From Novosphingobium sp. (GTDB lineage Bacteria; Pseudomonadota; Alphaproteobacteria; Sphingomonadales; Sphingomonadaceae), in contig NZ_JBCNLP010000001.1 in assembly GCF_039595395.1 (NCBI RefSeq), positions 1,612,001 to 1,676,000 of the forward strand: DNA of 64,000 bases. Direction: 5' to 3'. The translations under genes were made by a program, and so were the position numbers. Every line of letters starts with the position of its first letter. Within the stretch, counting starts at the first letter, position 1. Below the pieces are notes generated by a model, which saw only the letters and a program-made list of their open reading frames with translations, did not search any database and was not told the DNA's origin. Of this stretch, positions 61,195-64,000 are shown one piece after another.

Positions 61195-61782
61195 CTATCG
61201 TCGACCTGCGGCGGCAAGCGCCTCCAGCATGGCGTCCCGGTGACGGCTGACGATGCGCGTGAAGGTCGCCTGATCATCCAGAGCCCGCGACAAAATGATC
61301 GCGCCCTGAATGGCCGACACCGCCTCTTCCGAGAGTTGGGCAGCCTGTTGCGCAGGCAGGCCGCCGCTTTCAAGGCATTGGCTCAAGGCCGCGATCCAGT
61401 GGGCAAAATAGCCCTCCACCCTGTCTCCGAAAGCCGCGCGGGAGGCGCCCAGACCGATCCAGCCCACAAGGCATACCCGCCCTCCGGCATGGAAATAGGC
61501 CGAGACATCTTCCATCATGGCGCGGATGGCCCTTGCCGGATCGTCCGTCCGCGTCAGCGGCGAAAAGACAGCCCTGTCGAACCACTGGTCGATATCGGCC
61601 AGAACGGCGGCCATCATCTCCTCCTTCCCGCCGGGGAAGAAGTTGTAGAGGCTGCCCTTGCCGAGGCCTGTCGCGGTGCACAGCATCGAGAGGCTCGCCC
61701 CCTCATAGCCATGGGCGCGAAAGGTTTCGGCGAGGGCGGGGATGGCCGAGGCGCGGTCGGTCAGAACACGCTTGCCGCTCAA
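61195..61782 (-). CDS. TetR/AcrR-family transcriptional regulator
   Basis: A 195-residue TetR regulator. An N-terminal helix-turn-helix (A-L-A-E-T-F-R-A-H-G-Y-E-G-A-S-L-S-M-L-C-T-A-T-G-L-G-K-G-S-L-Y-N-F-F, ~residues 15-50) precedes a helical effector domain. The stop of the DUF1348 gene overlaps its start (61779-61782), so both are co-transcribed. A palindromic operator upstream of that operon suggests autorepression. Ligand unknown. Confidence 0.9.
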   Translation of the reverse strand: MSGKRVLTDRASAIPALAETFRAHGYEGASLSMLCTATGLGKGSLYNFFPGGKEEMMAAVLADIDQWFDRAVFSPLTRTDDPARAIRAMMEDVSAYFHAGGRVCLVGWIGLGASRAAFGDRVEGYFAHWIAALSQCLESGGLPAQQAAQLSEEAVSAIQGAIILSRALDDQATFTRIVSRHRDAMLEALAAAGRR

Positions 61783-62246
61783 AGGCCGAGATCGCTGAGC
61801 GAGGGGTGGTCATCCGGGCGGCGGCCGAGCGGCCAGCGGAACTTGCGATCCTCTTCGCGGATGGGCATTTCGTTGATGCTGGCATGGCGGTTTTGCATCA
61901 GCCCGTCCGGCGCAAACTCCCAGTTTTCATTGCCATAGGCGCGAAACCACTGGCCGCTGTCATCACGATATTCATAGGTATAGCGCACCGCGATGCGGTT
62001 GCCGGTGAAGGCCCACAATTCCTTGATGAGCCGGTAGTCCAGCTCCTTGTTCCATTTGCGGGTGAGGAAGGCCTGAGCCTCGTCGCGGTTGGTGGCGAAT
62101 TCCACCCGGTTCCTCCAGCGCGTGTCGAGTGTGTAGGCAAGGGCGACCTTGGCCGCGTCGCGGCTGTTCCAGCCATCTTCGGCCAGACGGACCTTCTCGA
62201 CAGCGCTTTCATGGGTGAAGGGGGGGAGTGGTGGACGGGACATCAT
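61779..62246 (-). CDS. DUF1348/NTF2-like protein
   Basis: A 155-residue DUF1348-family protein (small NTF2-like alpha/beta barrel). It is recognised by G-W-N-S-R-D, L-D-T-R-W-R-N-R, L-T-R-K-W-N-K-E-L-D-Y-R-L-I-K-E-L-W and N-E-N-W-E-F. Members are cytoplasmic, of unknown enzymology. A GGAGG site precedes the ATG at 62246 (a second ATG one codon later is equally usable). It is the first gene of a two-gene operon with tetR. Confidence 0.85.
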   Translation of the reverse strand: MMSRPPLPPFTHESAVEKVRLAEDGWNSRDAAKVALAYTLDTRWRNRVEFATNRDEAQAFLTRKWNKELDYRLIKELWAFTGNRIAVRYTYEYRDDSGQWFRAYGNENWEFAPDGLMQNRHASINEMPIREEDRKFRWPLGRRPDDHPSLSDLGL

Positions 62247-62265
62247 GGTACCTCCGCTTAACTTG

Positions 62266-62277
62266 TACCGATCGGTA
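62266..62277. promoter_or_regulatory. Palindromic TetR-type operator
   Basis: TACCGATCGGTA, a perfect 12-bp palindrome, lies 20 bases upstream of the DUF1348 start within the presumed promoter. Sites of the type ACCGATCGGT are typical for AcrR/NemR-like TetR repressors. It should bind the TetR protein encoded downstream and repress the operon until a ligand appears. Confidence 0.72.
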
Positions 62278-62423
62278 AAAGATGGCGGCGGAGTCGTCAA
62301 CCCGTTTCAGCGTGGTCGGCGATGCTGTGCATGCGCTGAGGGGCGCCCCAACCAGGCGAACAAGGACCGGCCGTCTTGATGCGAGGCATGTTGCGCAATT
62401 GAGATTTCGGCGATGTCTTTTCC

Positions 62424-63139
62424 ATGCCTGCGGCCGGGCGCTTGCCGCTGCTTTCACTTGTGTGGCTGTGCGCCGTGCCTCCGGCCCATACGGAGGAGGC
62501 GGCCAGTGCGCTGCCGCCAAGGTCTGTGCAGATGACATGGGTCGTTAAAAAGGCGGTTTGGGCCCCGTCCCTTTCGAACGCTTTCGCAATGAAGTGATGT
62601 TTAAGGCGCGGATCAACGGGGTCGAGGCGAATGTGCTGCTCGACAATGGCGCCGTTGTCACCATGCTGGACGAGGTTTTCGCGCAGAAGGCGGGTCTAGC
62701 GTTGGGTGTTGCCGGTACGCGTCTGGCCACGGGCAGCGCCATCATGACCTCACGCAGGGTGAATAATGTGCGTTTCGAGATCCCGCATCGCCTGACTATC
62801 TCCGGAACGCCGCATGCCGTCGATCTGCAGCCTATGTCGCGCATGCTGGGACGCCGGATTGATGCCGTGCTGGGCGGCGATATGCTCGACAAATTGACCG
62901 TTGCGGTCCTGGTCAGCGAGCAGCATCTGCCGCTGGTCGATGGCAACAAGGTCGAGGCGCTGCTGGAGAATCTACCGATCAGACTGAAGGTCGATCTGGG
63001 GTCGAACGAGCTGATGACCTGGGCAAAGCTGTCGGCAAAGGGGCGGCTTTGCCATTCGGCGGGAAGCTGCTTTGCATCGGCCAAAATGGCGCCAAGGTCC
63101 AGATCGGCTTCCTTGGGCGGGCAGACATCGGGCATCTGA
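62424..63139 (+). pseudogene. Decayed exported aspartyl-protease-family gene
   Basis: A signal peptide reads in one frame from the ATG at 62424 (M-P-A-A-G-R-L-P-L-L-S-L-V-W-L-C). The retropepsin-like core continues in another frame from about 62558 (F-K-A-R-I-N-G-V-E-A-N-V-L-L-D-N-G-A-V-V-T-M-L-D). Family members normally have D-T/S-G-A at the active-site aspartate; here it is D-N-G-A. A frameshift plus this substitution suggest an inactive relic. After ~63000 the frame is no longer convincing. An intact gene of the family would be ~300-400 residues, so the tail is probably missing too. Confidence 0.55.
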
Positions 63140-63938
63140 TTGTGGCTCTTGGTATCAGCGATCTTCTTTTTGAGCGCGCTCACCGCCTCGCCCATTCGTT
63201 CAAATAAGCCTTCATGTCGGGGCGATTGGCAAAGTCGGATTCAGTAATATGGTTAGTGTTTTGTTTTAGATTGTCCTATCTTGTCAAAAATTAAGTCGCC
63301 TGTGTTGCCATGCATTGGGTGTTATAAAGCGGCGACAGGTCGGAAATTCCATATTTTTCATGCTAATTAAATTCTCAATATGCTGCATTATGGCAGCATG
63401 AAAATCATACAGGTTCAAGGTCTTTCCGATATTTTCTAGGTTCTGCGTATTTCTAAAATCCTTCGCGACGAGATTGAATCGGCCGAACGCTCGCTTTGCA
63501 AGAAATTTAGTGAGGGTCTGAAACGCACCGGGTTTGGCAGTGCTTGGTCTGCTTAAGGCATACTCAAAAGAGACCGGGGCCCCCCATAGCTCCGAACTCT
63601 TGGCCTAGGCTGCTCCTATGAACAGAGGATGGCTTTCGACGGACTGATCTGAGGCCTTCAACGGCAGGTTTGTCAGCGGGAGAGGGCGGGGGGCGCCACC
63701 CGGCTGGATGTTGCTGGGATGATCGGTGGGTTGTGGTATTCGGAATGTCCGCTTCCACGCTGAACCAGTGGATAGCGGATATAAATAGTCGGAGGCCGCA
63801 TGCTCTGTGTGCTGATTGGCGTCGATTCCAAGACGGTCCGTTTTGATCGCCCGCACGACCACGGTGATAACCCGTTCAGCCAGGCTGTTGGCAAAAAGGA
63901 GGCCGGCGAGCTATGCGGGCCTCCAGCTTATTGTGGCT
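63140..63938. other. AT-richer 0.8-kb stretch without a convincing gene
   Basis: Base composition drops below that of the window between 63230 and 63480. A 38-codon open frame (63440-63556; R-D-E-I-E-S-A-E-R-S-L-C-K-K) and several short minus-strand frames between 63560 and 63890 lack recognised motifs. A hairpin ATGCTGC/GCAGCAT (63380-63386/63393-63399) is present. It reads like decayed sequence, possibly an old insertion. I support no functional gene here. Confidence 0.5.
63893..63924 (-). terminator. Terminator of the MFS sugar-porter gene
   Basis: On the - strand the perfect 7-bp stem GGAGGCC/GGCCTCC (63918-63924/63898-63904) with a 13-base loop runs directly into TTTTT (63893-63897). 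It lies 15 bases after the stop codon of the truncated MFS gene, a canonical intrinsic terminator. Confidence 0.85.
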
Positions 63939-64000
63939 TTACCGATCGAGCGAGGCCGCTTCATCAAGGCTCATCGCACGCGTCTCGGGTGCCAGCAGCA
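63939..64000 (-). CDS. MFS sugar-porter family transporter, C-terminal fragment
   Basis: Only the last 20 codons are in the window (reading L-L-A-P-E-T-R-A-M-S-L-D-E-A-A-S-L-D-R before the stop). The P-E-T-R-x-x-S-L-x-E signature after the last membrane helix is the classical C-terminal motif of sugar-porter MFS proteins. The rest lies beyond base 64000. A strong terminator follows at 63893-63924. Confidence 0.7.
   Translation of the reverse strand, partial: LLAPETRAMSLDEAASLDR

Noticed and set aside
62545..63195. Minus-strand frame opposite the aspartyl-protease relic, whose first ~60 residues look protein-like (M-G-E-A-V-S-A-L-K-K-K)
   Set aside because: No family recognised and the rest is antisense to protease-like sequence; could be a remnant C-terminus but cannot be supported.
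63605..63862. Short minus-strand frames near 63.6-63.9 kb considered as an insertion-sequence remnant
   Set aside because: No transposase motif, no inverted ends or target duplication could be found.
1..64000. CRISPR arrays, tRNA or rRNA genes
   Set aside because: No regularly spaced short repeats, cloverleaf-like sequence or rRNA signature was seen on either strand.

Overview
This 64-kb window is GC-rich and densely coding. It looks like the chromosome of a sphingomonad-type alphaproteobacterium, probably Novosphingobium/Sphingomonas-like. That is inferred from gene families (large TonB-dependent receptors paired with TPR-sulfotransferases, a SigF/NrsF-bufferin locus, DUF1800/DUF1501 pairs) and codon use; no rRNA or tRNA gene is present to fix the taxon.

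Region 1 (about 280-33836) is a complete-looking type VI secretion system (T6SS) island. A divergent M23 endopeptidase is followed by tssK, tssL (DotU plus OmpA), tssM, tagF, pppA and ppkA on the + strand. A flipped block on the - strand holds tagH (FHA), a small protein and vgrG. The + strand then carries an ompA gene, tssA, tssB, tssC, hcp, tagJ, tssE, tssF, tssG and tssH/clpV. No tssJ lipoprotein gene was seen. The kinase/phosphatase/FHA trio implies post-translational control of firing. The cargo end holds two M15-like peptidoglycan-hydrolase effector candidates flanking two small exported (candidate immunity) proteins, a PAAR spike tip, and a DUF4123-Rhs-PD-(D/E)XK nuclease fusion with a MORN-type immunity candidate.

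Region 2 (about 34000-43200) has a glycine-zipper protein, a ClpP-like periplasmic protein, a five-PAS GGDEF-EAL protein, a small gene frameshifted in a C7 run, a large nested palindrome, an Lrp regulator divergent from a methionine gamma-lyase-type enzyme, and a GntR regulator whose 3' end runs into a MITE-like repeat. Region 3 (43400-54290) has cytochrome b561 and YceI, a TonB receptor divergent from a TPR-sulfotransferase, a second copy of the MITE-like repeat, an adenine deaminase-type gene divergent from an MFS transporter, and a DUF1800/DUF1501 pair.

Region 4 (54284-58972) is a metal-stress bufferin locus: doxX, bufC, bufB, bufA2, nrsF and sigF on the - strand, and bufA1 and a second doxX on the + strand. 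Four near-identical promoter boxes (GTAACC, 16 bp, CGTARC/CGTAAG/CGTAAC) precede doxX, bufA2, sigF and bufA1, which indicates one autoregulated SigF regulon. Region 5 holds a siderophore-type TonB receptor, a DUF1348-tetR operon with a palindromic operator, a decayed aspartyl-protease gene, about 0.8 kb of AT-richer sequence with no convincing gene, and the 3' end of an MFS sugar-porter gene running off the window.
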